This document shows, one piece after another, positions 27,531 to 36,006 of a DNA stretch of 52,038 bases. Positions within the stretch are counted from its first letter, which is position 1; every line of letters starts with the position of its first letter. The DNA is taken from NCBI GenBank assembly GCA_902606585.1, contig CACLGX010000009.1:1-52038 (forward strand), given 5' to 3'. The notes under the pieces were generated by a model that had not been told where the DNA came from, did no database searches, and saw nothing but the letters and a program-made list of their open reading frames with translations. This DNA is from Paracoccaceae bacterium (lineage in GTDB: Bacteria > Pseudomonadota > Alphaproteobacteria > Rhodobacterales > Rhodobacteraceae). Made by a program: the position numbers and the translations under genes.

Positions 27531-28442
27531 ATGAAATCCCAATTACTTCCGCGGGCTTATGCCAGTTCGCCTCTTTTACTATTTATGGCAACACTAGGCT
27601 GGGGTAGTAATACAATTGCTAGCCGTCTCGCAGTTGGGGAGGTTTCGCCTATGCTGCTTATATTTTTCCGTTGGGGGATCGTGGTTGTAATTTTGGTAAG
27701 CTTTTACTGGCGGGAAATGATTGCCGAATGGCCAGTTATCAAACCAAGATTAAAGTGGTTGCTCATTATGGGCGGTTGTGGGCTGAGTTTGTTTAATGCT
27801 TTTTTTTACATTGCAGCACATAGTACTACAGCCGTTAATTTGGGCATTATTCAGAGTACCATGCCGGGTATGATTTTACTTGGCTCTTTTATGTTTTTTG
27901 GTGATCGCATTAATAAATTGCAATTTTCAGGTCTTTTACTGACTTTGTTGGGAGTTGTGGTCATTGTCACTCAAGGTTCAGTCGAAAAGTTAATGGAATT
28001 AACTTTTAATAATGGAGATTTATTAATGATCTTCGCTTGTTCTTTTTATGCTATGTATACGGTAGGATTGAAAAGTAGACCAAAAATTTCTGGCATGGTT
28101 ATGCTAGCTTATTTTTCGGTTGCTGCGTTCCTGATGACTATTCCACTTATGGTTGCAGAAAGTTTTACTTATGGAACGGTTATTCCGGGAGCGAGAGGAT
28201 GGGCGATCGTCCTTTATATCGCTCTTGTGCCCTCTTTCTTATGTCAAATTTTATTCATGCGCGGTGTTGATTTAATAGGGCCAGGATCGGCTGGTTTATA
28301 TGCTAATTTAGTTCCAATATTCTCTGCTATCATGGCCGTTATCTTACTCAGTGAAAAATTTGCCCTCTTTCATTTAATTGCAATGTTGTTAGTTTTTGGA
28401 GGAATAGGTTTATTTGAATATCAAAGTAGACGCAAAGTTTAA
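27531..28442 (+). CDS. EamA/DMT-family transporter
   Basis: This 303-aa protein is a ten-helix DMT-family transporter. It carries LFMATLGWGSNTIASRLAVGEVSP in the first helix, RWGIVVVILVSFYWRE in the second, and the closing GLYANLVPIFSAIMAVILLSEKF segment. The length and two-repeat symmetry are normal. Its stop is 46 bases before the ATG of the MhpD paralogue on the same strand, suggesting co-transcription. Substrate unknown. Confidence 0.87.
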   Translation: MKSQLLPRAYASSPLLLFMATLGWGSNTIASRLAVGEVSPMLLIFFRWGIVVVILVSFYWREMIAEWPVIKPRLKWLLIMGGCGLSLFNAFFYIAAHSTTAVNLGIIQSTMPGMILLGSFMFFGDRINKLQFSGLLLTLLGVVVIVTQGSVEKLMELTFNNGDLLMIFACSFYAMYTVGLKSRPKISGMVMLAYFSVAAFLMTIPLMVAESFTYGTVIPGARGWAIVLYIALVPSFLCQILFMRGVDLIGPGSAGLYANLVPIFSAIMAVILLSEKFALFHLIAMLLVFGGIGLFEYQSRRKV

Positions 28443-28487
28443 CCTTAGCATAATTTCTTTTTATTAATCATTTATTTGAGTGCTTTT

Positions 28488-29273
28488 ATGAATATTGAAG
28501 AGATAGCAAACGAAATAAGCAGTTCAATTAGTTTGGCTAAGCAGATTGAGCCTTTTTCAAAAAGAGGTTTAATTATTTCCTCCCAAGAAGCCTACGATGT
28601 AGCTAGAATTGTTAGACATAAACTAGGTCCAACTGAAATGGTAGGTAGAAAAATTGGTTTCACAAATCGTAATATTTGGAGCATTTACGACGTGGATGAA
28701 CCAATTTGGGGCTCGATGACAACAAGTAGTGTATGTTTTTTTGAATCAAATTTTATAAAAGTTGACCTGAGCCAGTTTTGTGAACCTCGCATTGAACCTG
28801 AAATAATAGTTTGCTTAAAGCAAAGGCCAAAAAATGGTTTTGATAACCCTGAAGAATACCTAGACTGGATTGCCCCAGGTTTTGAAATTGTCGACTCCAT
28901 TTACCCCAATTGGAAGTTTTCATTAACAGACGCAATTGCATCGGGTGGGCTTCACGGATGTTTGGTTGTGGGAAAGAAGTTTAAGGTGAATGAACAAACC
29001 GAGAGAGATTTAATTGACGTAGGCGTAAGTTTGTATAGAAATGGTAAACTTGAAGAAGCGGGCACCGGGGCCAATGTTTTGGATGGCCCAGTTTCTGCAA
29101 TTCAATATTTACATCGTAGTTTGTCTAAAATCAAAAACCAAGATCCTCTGTCTGCTGGTAATATTATAACTACCGGCACTATGACAGATGCAAAACCAAT
29201 CTTTTCCAAAGAAGAATGGAGTGCTAAATTTAATGGCGTAGTTGCCTCAGAGTTAAATTTAGAATTTTTCTAA
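28488..29273 (+). CDS. MhpD-type hydratase/FAH-fold enzyme, paralogue
   Basis: This 261-aa protein shares the fold of the 24673 gene but is clearly diverged. GRKIGFTNRNIWSIYDV is the substrate-loop region, EPRIEPEIIVCL carries the acidic metal ligands, WIAPGFEIVDS the third, and IITTGTMTDAKPI the closing strand. I chose the ATG at 28488; the TTG at 28476 lies 12 bases earlier and its own sequence (TTGAG) may be the ribosome-binding site of the ATG. Proteins of this class act on 2-oxo-pentenoates or 2,4-diketo acids. A terminator hairpin follows about 100 bases downstream. Confidence 0.8.
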   Translation: MNIEEIANEISSSISLAKQIEPFSKRGLIISSQEAYDVARIVRHKLGPTEMVGRKIGFTNRNIWSIYDVDEPIWGSMTTSSVCFFESNFIKVDLSQFCEPRIEPEIIVCLKQRPKNGFDNPEEYLDWIAPGFEIVDSIYPNWKFSLTDAIASGGLHGCLVVGKKFKVNEQTERDLIDVGVSLYRNGKLEEAGTGANVLDGPVSAIQYLHRSLSKIKNQDPLSAGNIITTGTMTDAKPIFSKEEWSAKFNGVVASELNLEFF

Positions 29274-29376
29274 TAAGCTGGAGTTTAGGTAATTTGTATA
29301 TTCTCTTCTGTGTTTAATATTAAAATACCATATTGATACTATGTGGCTCCTATTTCTCTCAGTGTATCCGCATGTA

Positions 29377-29408
29377 AGCCTCCACACTACCCTGTGGAGG
29401 CTCTTTAT
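29377..29408 (+). terminator. Strong hairpin terminator downstream of the MhpD paralogue
   Basis: AGCCTCCACA pairs perfectly with TGTGGAGGCT around a six-base CTACCC loop, and is followed by a short, imperfect U-rich tract (TTTATT). Confidence 0.75.
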
Positions 29409-29429
29409 TATAAATTGCTCAGCTTATTT

Positions 29430-29553
29430 TGATCCAGAAGGCTCCGCCTCCCGTAATCAGTTTGGATCATGGCAAGATATATGTGTGGACAATCATGGTT
29501 AATTGTCCTTTACCCCCCTGAAGCAACGCCTATTAGGCGTTGTTTTAGTTTTT
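29430..29553 (+). ncRNA. Candidate small RNA with CCUCCC loop and its own terminator
   Basis: This gene-free segment folds into consecutive hairpins. The first is TGATCCA (29430-29436) with TGGATCA (29463-29469), with CCTCCC (29447-29452) in the loop. The second is GGACAAT paired with ATTGTCC near 29488-29508. The third is CAACGCCT with AGGCGTTG (29524-29542), followed by TTTTAGTTTTT. The last is a good terminator, but no reading frame ends before it, since the upstream gene already has the terminator at 29377. A separate short transcript is therefore the simplest reading. I cannot name a family, and no promoter is obvious. Confidence 0.4.
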
Positions 29554-29657
29554 AGAACTGGTTTTCATAATGAGATTTATCGCGTTCGCGACCTAGTGTC
29601 GTTAAATTTGCAGAACTCGAATTTGAGTTGTGATAAGGGATTTTAAAAATTCATAAA

Positions 29658-30584
29658 ATGATTGATAAAATGCTCTTTGGTAAAAGTAAGGTTTTTAAAG
29701 TCCCTTTTAGTTCTAGCAATCGGCTTGTTGCGGGAAATAGCTTAGCTTTAATTTCAATATTTTTATTTGCATCAGGGTTCCCAGCTGCAGAGGTGCTTTT
29801 AGATTTGTGGCATCCCATTACTCTGATGTTTTTCAGGCTCCTATTGGCAGTCTCAACACTAGTTGTGCTCTGGGTTCTTATTGAAGGGCTATCCTCAGTT
29901 CTTAATGCGCCTTGGTTGAAAGGAATAAAAATTGGCTTGCTAGGTTTTGGGCTGGGGACAAACTTATTACTCTTTGCGCAGTGGTTCACGGATCCTATTA
30001 CAGTCGCTTTACTGGCAACCTTAATCCCTGTTTCTGCAACTATTTTGGAAGTTTGGGATGGTCGAAGAAAACTTAATAGTAAGTTTATCCTTGGTTTGAT
30101 TGCTTCGGTGACGGGCGGATTTATTGCCGTCAGTGAGAATATCTCAATTGATTTGGGGTGGGGAGTTTTGATGGCGTTAGGCTCAGGATTTTCTTTCATG
30201 TGGGCATCTGATAAAAGTATAACCCGACTTTCTGAAGTATCTTCAATAGCGCGCTCATCAATTACTTTTACTGGGGCTGCTGTTTTTACAACGATAAGTT
30301 TTATATTATTTTTTACTTTAGGATTAATTGAGATTCCGATTTGGCCTACAAGTGACCAGTTTCTCAGTTTGATAATTTATTCTGTAATAGCCATGGCTAT
30401 TTCCCAGGTTTTCTTTTTAGCGGCCATTGATAAACTAGGAATAGCAATCACATCGCTTCACTTAAATTTTTCTCCTTTTTATGTGATGATTATACTATTT
30501 TTTTGGGAAGGAACTTATGATTTAAGAACAATAATTGGTGCATCTATTGTGGCATTTGGCGTTTGGCTTGCACAGGTAAAATAA
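29658..30584 (+). CDS. EamA/DMT-family transporter
   Basis: This 308-aa protein has ten helices in two EamA repeats. The first begins at about residue 26 after a basic tail (NSLALISIFLFASGFPAAEVLL, then HPITLMFFRLLLAV). The closing segment reads AIDKLGIAITSLHLNFSPFYVMII. The ATG at 29658 is chosen; a second ATG four codons later is possible and neither has a strong ribosome-binding site. It lies upstream of a TauD-type dioxygenase on the same strand, about 180 bases apart. Substrate unknown. Confidence 0.85.
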   Translation: MIDKMLFGKSKVFKVPFSSSNRLVAGNSLALISIFLFASGFPAAEVLLDLWHPITLMFFRLLLAVSTLVVLWVLIEGLSSVLNAPWLKGIKIGLLGFGLGTNLLLFAQWFTDPITVALLATLIPVSATILEVWDGRRKLNSKFILGLIASVTGGFIAVSENISIDLGWGVLMALGSGFSFMWASDKSITRLSEVSSIARSSITFTGAAVFTTISFILFFTLGLIEIPIWPTSDQFLSLIIYSVIAMAISQVFFLAAIDKLGIAITSLHLNFSPFYVMIILFFWEGTYDLRTIIGASIVAFGVWLAQVK

Positions 30585-30761
30585 TCTTCTGGTAGTCTTT
30601 GAAGGCCTGTATACCCAAAAAAGAATTCTGAAAATTCAAACAACTTAAATTGTCTAGCAAGTACAAAAAATAAAAACTTTCTTGCTTTTTCACAGTTAAA
30701 GTCTGGTAGTATGTTTTAAAAGTTTTGTACTGTTAAGCTTAAATTATTGGGAGTGTTTTAA

Positions 30762-31610
30762 TTGGTAAAAGTAAGGGATTATAATTACGAATTTATTTCA
30801 GTTAGACCTTTTGCTCCGAATTTAGGCGCAGAGGTATATGGCGTTGACCTTAGTGGGTCTATTTCGGAAGAACAATTTGCGGATATTTATAAAGCTTTTC
30901 TAGACCATCAGGTTTTATTTTTCAAAGACCAGAAAGAAATTCCACCGGATCGTCATATTGCATTTGGTAAACGATTTGGCGAATTGCATTTTCATCCTGC
31001 AGCTCCAACCATGAAGGGCTATCCTGAAATTTTTGAAATTCATGCAGATAAAAACTCTAAAGTAGCCAATGGTGAATTTTGGCATTCAGATGTGTCGTGC
31101 GATGAAGAGCCCCCGCTTGGAACAATGCTGCAAATCCATATAGCACCTGATTGTGGGGGTGACACGATGTTCAGTGACATGTATTCAGCCTATAATACGC
31201 TCTCGGAGCCGATAAAGAATTTATTAGGCGGACTAAGTGCCACACATGAATCCGAACATTTGTATAGGGGTCGTTATGTCGATAGAGGGATAAACGATAA
31301 AGACACTATTTACCCTCAGGCTGTGCACCCTATTATTAGAACGCATCCTGAAACGGGAAAAAAAGCGTTGTTTGTGAATCGTACCTTTACAACAAGAATT
31401 AATGAACTTTCGCCTAGTGAGAGCGATAGAATTTTAGATTTATTGTTTGCTCATGCTGAACATATTGATCACCAAATAAGATTTAGATGGTCAATCAATG
31501 ATATGGCTTTCTGGGATAACCGTTGTTGTATGCACCGTGCCATATGGGATTACTGGCCAGAAGAGAGAAAGGGTCGAAGGGTTACAATTAAAGGTGATCG
31601 TCCACAGTAG
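30762..31610 (+). CDS. TauD/TfdA-family Fe(II)/2-oxoglutarate dioxygenase
   Basis: This 282-aa protein has the TauD iron triad H108-x-D110 (EFWHSDVS) and H258 (MHRAIWDY), and a 2OG-binding arginine in the RKGRR region (272-273). VRPFAPNLGAEVYGVDL at the N-terminus and DNRCCMHRA at the C-terminus are standard for the family. Members release sulfite from taurine, cleave 2,4-D-like ethers or hydroxylate other acids. The start is a TTG with GGGAG about eight bases upstream; the next in-frame ATG would remove much of the domain. TspO follows 41 bases later. The substrate cannot be predicted. Confidence 0.88.
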   Translation: MVKVRDYNYEFISVRPFAPNLGAEVYGVDLSGSISEEQFADIYKAFLDHQVLFFKDQKEIPPDRHIAFGKRFGELHFHPAAPTMKGYPEIFEIHADKNSKVANGEFWHSDVSCDEEPPLGTMLQIHIAPDCGGDTMFSDMYSAYNTLSEPIKNLLGGLSATHESEHLYRGRYVDRGINDKDTIYPQAVHPIIRTHPETGKKALFVNRTFTTRINELSPSESDRILDLLFAHAEHIDHQIRFRWSINDMAFWDNRCCMHRAIWDYWPEERKGRRVTIKGDRPQ

Positions 31611-31651
31611 ATTAAACTTGATATGAGTATATGAAAGCTTAGGTTTTAATT

Positions 31652-32116
31652 ATGTTTTGGATTTTGTTTTTAATTTTTTTGCTGGCTTGCTTTTCTGCGG
31701 GAGCCACTGGAGGACTTTTCCCACCAGGTTCTTGGTATTCAAGTTTAAAAAAACCTAGTTGGACACCTCCCAATTGGTTATTTCCAGTAGCCTGGACCTC
31801 ACTTTATATCTGTATGTCTTTTGCAGGAGCCAGAGCCGCTTTGTCGCCAGATAATAGTCTAGCCATGGCTCTTTGGTCTCTTCAGATTGCTCTCAATACG
31901 CTTTGGACACCCGTATTTTTTGGATTAAAGAATTTGAAGTTGGGGCTGATCGTTTTAGTTGCGCTTTGGCTTTCAGTTGCATGTACTATGATCGCATTAT
32001 GGCAAGTGGATTGGCTGTCCGGATTACTATTCTTCCCATACCTAGTCTGGGTTTCTGTTGCTGGAGCCCTAAATGCATCAGTTTGGCGACTTAATTTGAA
32101 CGAAAACAGTCAATAA
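31652..32116 (+). CDS. tspO: TspO/MBR family tryptophan-rich membrane protein
   Basis: This 154-aa protein with five membrane helices matches the TspO/translocator-protein family. Diagnostic residues include KKPSWTPPNWLFPVAWTSLY at the first loop, TLWTPVFFGLKN, and WVSVAGALNASVWRLN at the end. In alphaproteobacteria TspO binds porphyrins and modulates tetrapyrrole and photosynthesis gene expression; I see no tetrapyrrole gene here. It is convergent with the FAD/GcvT enzyme at 32162. Confidence 0.92.
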   Translation: MFWILFLIFLLACFSAGATGGLFPPGSWYSSLKKPSWTPPNWLFPVAWTSLYICMSFAGARAALSPDNSLAMALWSLQIALNTLWTPVFFGLKNLKLGLIVLVALWLSVACTMIALWQVDWLSGLLFFPYLVWVSVAGALNASVWRLNLNENSQ

Positions 32117-32161
32117 ACTGAAACTAATAGTAATTATTCATTTATTTATTGCGTGATTTGA

Positions 32162-34567
32162 CTAAACACGCATTACTAACCCATCTGGATCGTAGGGTGA
32201 TGCTTGAATAACTTTTGCATCCTTTTCAACACCAACAACATGAACTTTAAGTTTCTGATCTTCCTGAGCAAGATCGTTATTTACCAAAGCCATAGCAAGT
32301 GACTTGTTTAGAGTATGGCCATACCCTCCTGAAGTTACAAACCCGACTAGACTTTCGTTATTCCAAACAGGTTCATAACCACTGGCATCTGCATCATCTG
32401 CATCAATTTCCAACATAACGAGCTTTTGGGCGGGTCCATTACCATCTCTTTCTTTGATAGCTGCTACTCGGCCGACAAATTGCTCTTTGTCCCAGTCAAT
32501 CCATCGATCCATTCCTGTCATTCCAGGAGTATAGCCCTGAGTAAATTCTGCTGACCAAATCCCAAACCCTTTTTCTAATCTTAAAGATAATAAGGCGTTG
32601 AAACCAAATTCTCTAATGCCACATTCAGCGCCCGCTTTCAGCAGTAACCTACGCAGAGCTATATGATCACCCATTCGGCAATGAATTTCATAACCCAATT
32701 CACCTGTAACAGAAAGGCGGCCAACTTTCGCACTGATCAAGCCTATATCCATAGTGGCGCAGCCCATAAATTTTAACTCATCAATAGAGAATTCGGTGAG
32801 CTTGGCTATTACGTCTTTAGAACGTGGGCCTGAAAGAGAAAACCCAGCCCAGTCTTCCCCAAGGTCTTTAATGGAAACACCGTCGATAAGGTGGTCACTG
32901 AACCAACGCATATGCCAGGCGCGCAAATAATACGACCCCATTATCCACCAGATCCCATCACCCCAATTGAATAAGGTTAAATCACCTTTTAATTTGCCTT
33001 CTTCGCTTAGCATGGGCGCTAAGCCAGCTCGGCCTGGTTTAGGAAGTTTGGAGGACATTATGTTGTCGAGCCAGGCCTGAGCGTTGGGTCCTGAAACTTC
33101 AAAGCGTGAGAAGCCAGTTATATCTAGTAAGCCAACGCCGGTACGGACTGCTTTACACTCGTCTCCAATTATAGGAAACGCATTAGAACGTTTAAGCGAA
33201 GGATTTTCCTCGAATTCTTTCGATGCAAAGTATAGAGGTACTTCGAGATCCCAACTATTCCCCCACTGGCAACCCGCTTCGGTCATAGCATCGTGTGCTG
33301 GTGCCATTTTCAATGGACGCCCTGCAGGGAGTTGTTCATTTGGATAGGTCATAACAAAGCGTCGGGAGTAAAATTGACCTGTGGTTTGTTTGATAAATTC
33401 TCTGTTTTCTGCAAACTTTCCGTATCTAGCTACGTCCATTCCATAAACATCGGCTTCGGGTTCGCCGTGGATCATCCATTCAGCAAGAGATTTTCCTACA
33501 CCTCCGCCCTGGAGAAAACCTGCCATAACTGCACATGCACACCAGTAGCCTTGTTTGCCGGGAACCGGTCCTACAAGAGGATTACCGTCTGGTGAAAAGG
33601 TGAAAGCACCATTGACCCAGGTTTTAATGCCAACATCTTGCAAAGCCGGATAGCGCTCGAATCCAAGAACTAATTCATTTTCTATCCTATCTGTTTGCTC
33701 CTGAAATAGCTCCATTCCGTAATCCCACGGAGCGCCATCCATAGCCCAGTGTTCATGATTAATTTCATAAATCCCGAGCAAAACACCTTTTTGGTCCTGC
33801 CTCAAATAAGTGAAGCCCTCCAGATCGACAGTCATAGGAACTTCAAAATCTAAGCCCTCTAGTTCAGCAATTGTATCTGATATCAAATAGTGATGCTTTA
33901 AAGGGGATACTGGCAACTCAACACCAGCCATTCGTCCAATTTGCTTAGCCCACAATCCCCCAGCATTCACTACGTGTTCACAGGTTATTATCCCTTTATC
34001 TGTTTGAACTCGCCAACCGTCTTTTGTTTGTTCTAATGCTTCTACTTTTGTATTTTCAAAATACTCAGCGCCGCGCTTCCGGGCTGCTTTTGCATAGGCG
34101 TGAACAGTACCTGTCGTGTCCAAATAACCTTCCCTATCAGCCCACATACCCCCAAGTAAACCGTCAGTTGACATGATAGGGTTTAATTCACGGGCTTCTT
34201 CTGGCGTAACAAGCCTACAGTCAGAGATACCAATAGACTGATATACTCTATATGCCGATTGTAACCATTCCCATCGATCTGGTGTACCAGCCATGGTTAA
34301 ACCACCAGTCATATGAAGACCTATATCTTGACCACTTTCAGCTTCTATCTCTTGTAATAAATCGATAGTGTAAGCTTGTAGGGCAGAAATATTTGGGTCA
34401 GCATTTAGGGCATGAATCCCTCCAGCTGCATGCCAGCTGGAACCAGCCGTTAGCACTGACCGTTCCAACATGCAAACATCTGACCAACCAAACTTTGCTA
34501 AATGGTAAATAACGGAGGCTCCTACTACTCCCCCACCAATAACAACAACTCTATAATGAGTTTTCAT
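32162..34567 (-). CDS. FAD-dependent oxidoreductase fused to GcvT domains (dimethylglycine/sarcosine dehydrogenase-like)
   Basis: This 801-aa protein has an N-terminal DAO-type FAD domain (VVIGGGVVGASVIYHLAK; TAGSSWHAAGG), an FAO_M linker, and a GcvT plus GcvT_C module from about residue 430 to the end (GLLDITGFSRFEVSGP; VTGELGYEIHC; LAMALVNNDL). That is the architecture of dimethylglycine and sarcosine dehydrogenases, which demethylate N-methyl groups and pass the one-carbon unit to tetrahydrofolate. The SSWHAAGG segment contains the His that is flavinylated in the mammalian enzymes. The start at 34567 has GGGAGG six bases upstream; the upstream extension is rejected. A small membrane protein precedes it in the same orientation. 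The methylated amine is not identified. Confidence 0.9.
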   Translation of the reverse strand: MKTHYRVVVIGGGVVGASVIYHLAKFGWSDVCMLERSVLTAGSSWHAAGGIHALNADPNISALQAYTIDLLQEIEAESGQDIGLHMTGGLTMAGTPDRWEWLQSAYRVYQSIGISDCRLVTPEEARELNPIMSTDGLLGGMWADREGYLDTTGTVHAYAKAARKRGAEYFENTKVEALEQTKDGWRVQTDKGIITCEHVVNAGGLWAKQIGRMAGVELPVSPLKHHYLISDTIAELEGLDFEVPMTVDLEGFTYLRQDQKGVLLGIYEINHEHWAMDGAPWDYGMELFQEQTDRIENELVLGFERYPALQDVGIKTWVNGAFTFSPDGNPLVGPVPGKQGYWCACAVMAGFLQGGGVGKSLAEWMIHGEPEADVYGMDVARYGKFAENREFIKQTTGQFYSRRFVMTYPNEQLPAGRPLKMAPAHDAMTEAGCQWGNSWDLEVPLYFASKEFEENPSLKRSNAFPIIGDECKAVRTGVGLLDITGFSRFEVSGPNAQAWLDNIMSSKLPKPGRAGLAPMLSEEGKLKGDLTLFNWGDGIWWIMGSYYLRAWHMRWFSDHLIDGVSIKDLGEDWAGFSLSGPRSKDVIAKLTEFSIDELKFMGCATMDIGLISAKVGRLSVTGELGYEIHCRMGDHIALRRLLLKAGAECGIREFGFNALLSLRLEKGFGIWSAEFTQGYTPGMTGMDRWIDWDKEQFVGRVAAIKERDGNGPAQKLVMLEIDADDADASGYEPVWNNESLVGFVTSGGYGHTLNKSLAMALVNNDLAQEDQKLKVHVVGVEKDAKVIQASPYDPDGLVMRV

Positions 34568-34660
34568 TATATTCCTCCCTAAACAGCCGCGCACTTACAG
34601 ATTATCTCTGTTTTGCGTTTAAGAACTCGGAAAGCTTAACGCTTATTAAGTGGATATTAC

Positions 34661-35032
34661 CTACCAAATTTCCAAAAGTTGAGTAATTGCAATAGCGCCA
34701 AAAACAAGTGTGATTACGACTTTAAACATGCCCCATGGCGCCGCCTTGAATTTTTTACCAAAGTTTGTAGCAGCGTCATCATCATCCATATCATCAACGT
34801 TAGCTTTTAAATCATCCATGCAATCAAAAGAATTAATCATCACAAAAACAAACATTCCAACAATAGCAGCTGTAATAGCCAACTGAGGTAAGTCGCCACC
34901 TTGGGAAATGATAAAAAGGGTAAATAGGTTGCCAAAGACTGCGATTGTGATGCCCCAGTAGAGGTCTCTTCCCCTTGTGGCGCCAATTAATTGTCTTCTA
35001 TCACGATCAGCTGCTGTATTCATTTTTGACAT
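34661..35032 (-). CDS. Small membrane protein with acidic loop, unknown
   Basis: This 123-aa protein has three hydrophobic segments (about 26-44, 50-66, 100-119). A strongly acidic cytoplasmic or periplasmic loop (DDLKANVDDMDDDDAA) lies between the second and third. GGAG lies seven bases before the ATG. It is 93 bases upstream of the FAD/GcvT enzyme on the same strand. I do not recognise the family; a role as a small transport or anchoring partner of the dehydrogenase is only suggested by position. Confidence 0.72.
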   Translation of the reverse strand: MSKMNTAADRDRRQLIGATRGRDLYWGITIAVFGNLFTLFIISQGGDLPQLAITAAIVGMFVFVMINSFDCMDDLKANVDDMDDDDAATNFGKKFKAAPWGMFKVVITLVFGAIAITQLLEIW

Positions 35033-35195
35033 TATAAAACTCCATCTGGCTTTGATTTAATTTTAACATAAAGCTTAATTTTTCTAAGATAATTATTCAA
35101 TTACGTAGCGTCTATTTTTGTGAGTAAGAGAAAGCTTTGCTATTTAATAACGGCGCATAAATCAGCTCTAAAACGAATTTAATTATACTCGTACC

Positions 35196-35224
35196 AAAAA
35201 AAACCTCCACCATGCGGTGGAGGT
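35196..35224 (-). terminator. Minus-strand rho-independent terminator
   Basis: A nine-base perfect stem (ACCTCCACC with GGTGGAGGT, loop GCAT on the minus strand) is followed by eight U. It ends whatever transcript comes from the region above 35230. Confidence 0.85.
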
Positions 35225-35425
35225 AAAGTTTAAGTTCACAGGAACAGGGAAGAAAGGTGAACCGAATTAACCTTAACGCTGCAGTGCAGCAATGCATATG
35301 CGGCATTCTGACATTTTTAAATAATAACCAACTAAAGCAAAAATAAGAATTCGCGCCATTTGCTAAAACAAAATGAGCTCGAGGATAGTGGCTGGGTTCG
35401 TTGGAAGGAGAACCCGGCCGTGCTG
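35196..35425 (-). ncRNA. Candidate small RNA on the minus strand, with C/U-rich loops and a strong terminator
   Basis: On the minus strand this gene-free stretch folds into a strong 10-base stem (35410-35419 with 35390-35399) around a TCCTTCC loop. It then has a GTTCAC/GTGAAC hairpin with a pyrimidine-rich loop (35232-35260). It ends in ACCTCCACC/GGTGGAGGT (35203-35224) followed by eight U (35203-35196). The terminator is about 230 bases beyond the stop of the small gene at 35452, which is long for a normal 3' end. A possible promoter (TTGAAT, 17 bases, TATTTT) sits at 35460-35432, but AT-rich DNA makes this weak. Alternatively this is a long, structured 3' UTR. Confidence 0.4.
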
Positions 35426-35451
35426 AAAAATAAAATATTAAAATTAAACTT

Positions 35452-35640
35452 TTAATTCAATTTGTAACCAACTGGTGGAAACATATAATCGTCATCTTTT
35501 TTAATAATAGGGGCTTTTTGCCTTGGAAATCTGGGCAAGCCTAGTCCTGTATTAATCATACGCAGATAGTCTTTGTAACTCATACTCATTAACGGTTTAA
35601 TTGGGCCAATAAACCCTTCATCTTGATCCGATTTGTTCAT
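35452..35640 (-). CDS. Small basic protein, unknown
   Basis: This 62-aa protein starts MNKSDQDEGFIGPIKPLMSM and contains LPRFPRQKAPIIKKDDDYMF. The ATG at 35640 is preceded by GGAGAGG, so I prefer it over a start 54 codons upstream (35802), whose extra N-terminus looks unlike a real gene. It has no membrane helix. I do not recognise it; the alternating basic and aromatic residues suggest a short folded or nucleic-acid-binding protein, but this is inference. Confidence 0.6.
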   Translation of the reverse strand: MNKSDQDEGFIGPIKPLMSMSYKDYLRMINTGLGLPRFPRQKAPIIKKDDDYMFPPVGYKLN

Positions 35641-36006
35641 AATACCTCTCCATTGATATAAGAAGTTTGCAAATTTTGTGCCATGAAATTTAACATTGAG
35701 ATATACTCGCTGATCAGATTTTTTCAAAACAAGGCAGCGCCCATTTTTGAAACAAGAATTGCTATTCGGCTTCTTAATGAAAAGTAAGTCCACTACAGCC
35801 AAAAAAATAAAATCTTAAGTGACTTTGCTCTTGACCATTTTTTGGTGTCGGGTAGTGCAAGCATAATCCATCAGAATATAAATCCTATAATATAAGATTA
35901 AACTAAATACTTTAAGTTAAAAGTTATGTGAACCCATCTATTTGCATATCTGAATTAATATTTTAAATAGATCTGACATTTTACATGACGCACTAAGAGA
36001 ACCAAC
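35641..36006. other. Intergenic space, 366 bases, nothing specific
   Basis: AT-rich DNA between the divergent small gene and the nitroreductase. No convincing reading frame, repeat or terminator. Both promoters for the flanking divergent genes probably lie here but I cannot point to exact boxes. Confidence 0.4.

Noticed and set aside
1387-34567. Complete creatinine-to-sarcosine pathway (hydantoinase, carbamoylase, sarcosine dehydrogenase)
   Set aside because: The hydantoinase is the ATP-independent type and the carbamoylase matches D-amino-acid carbamoylases; the dehydrogenase is 27 kb away, so the link is only a loose idea.
35112-35306. 64-codon minus-strand frame across the terminator hairpin
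   Set aside because: It runs through a strong terminator and has no ribosome-binding site; the structured RNA explains the DNA better.
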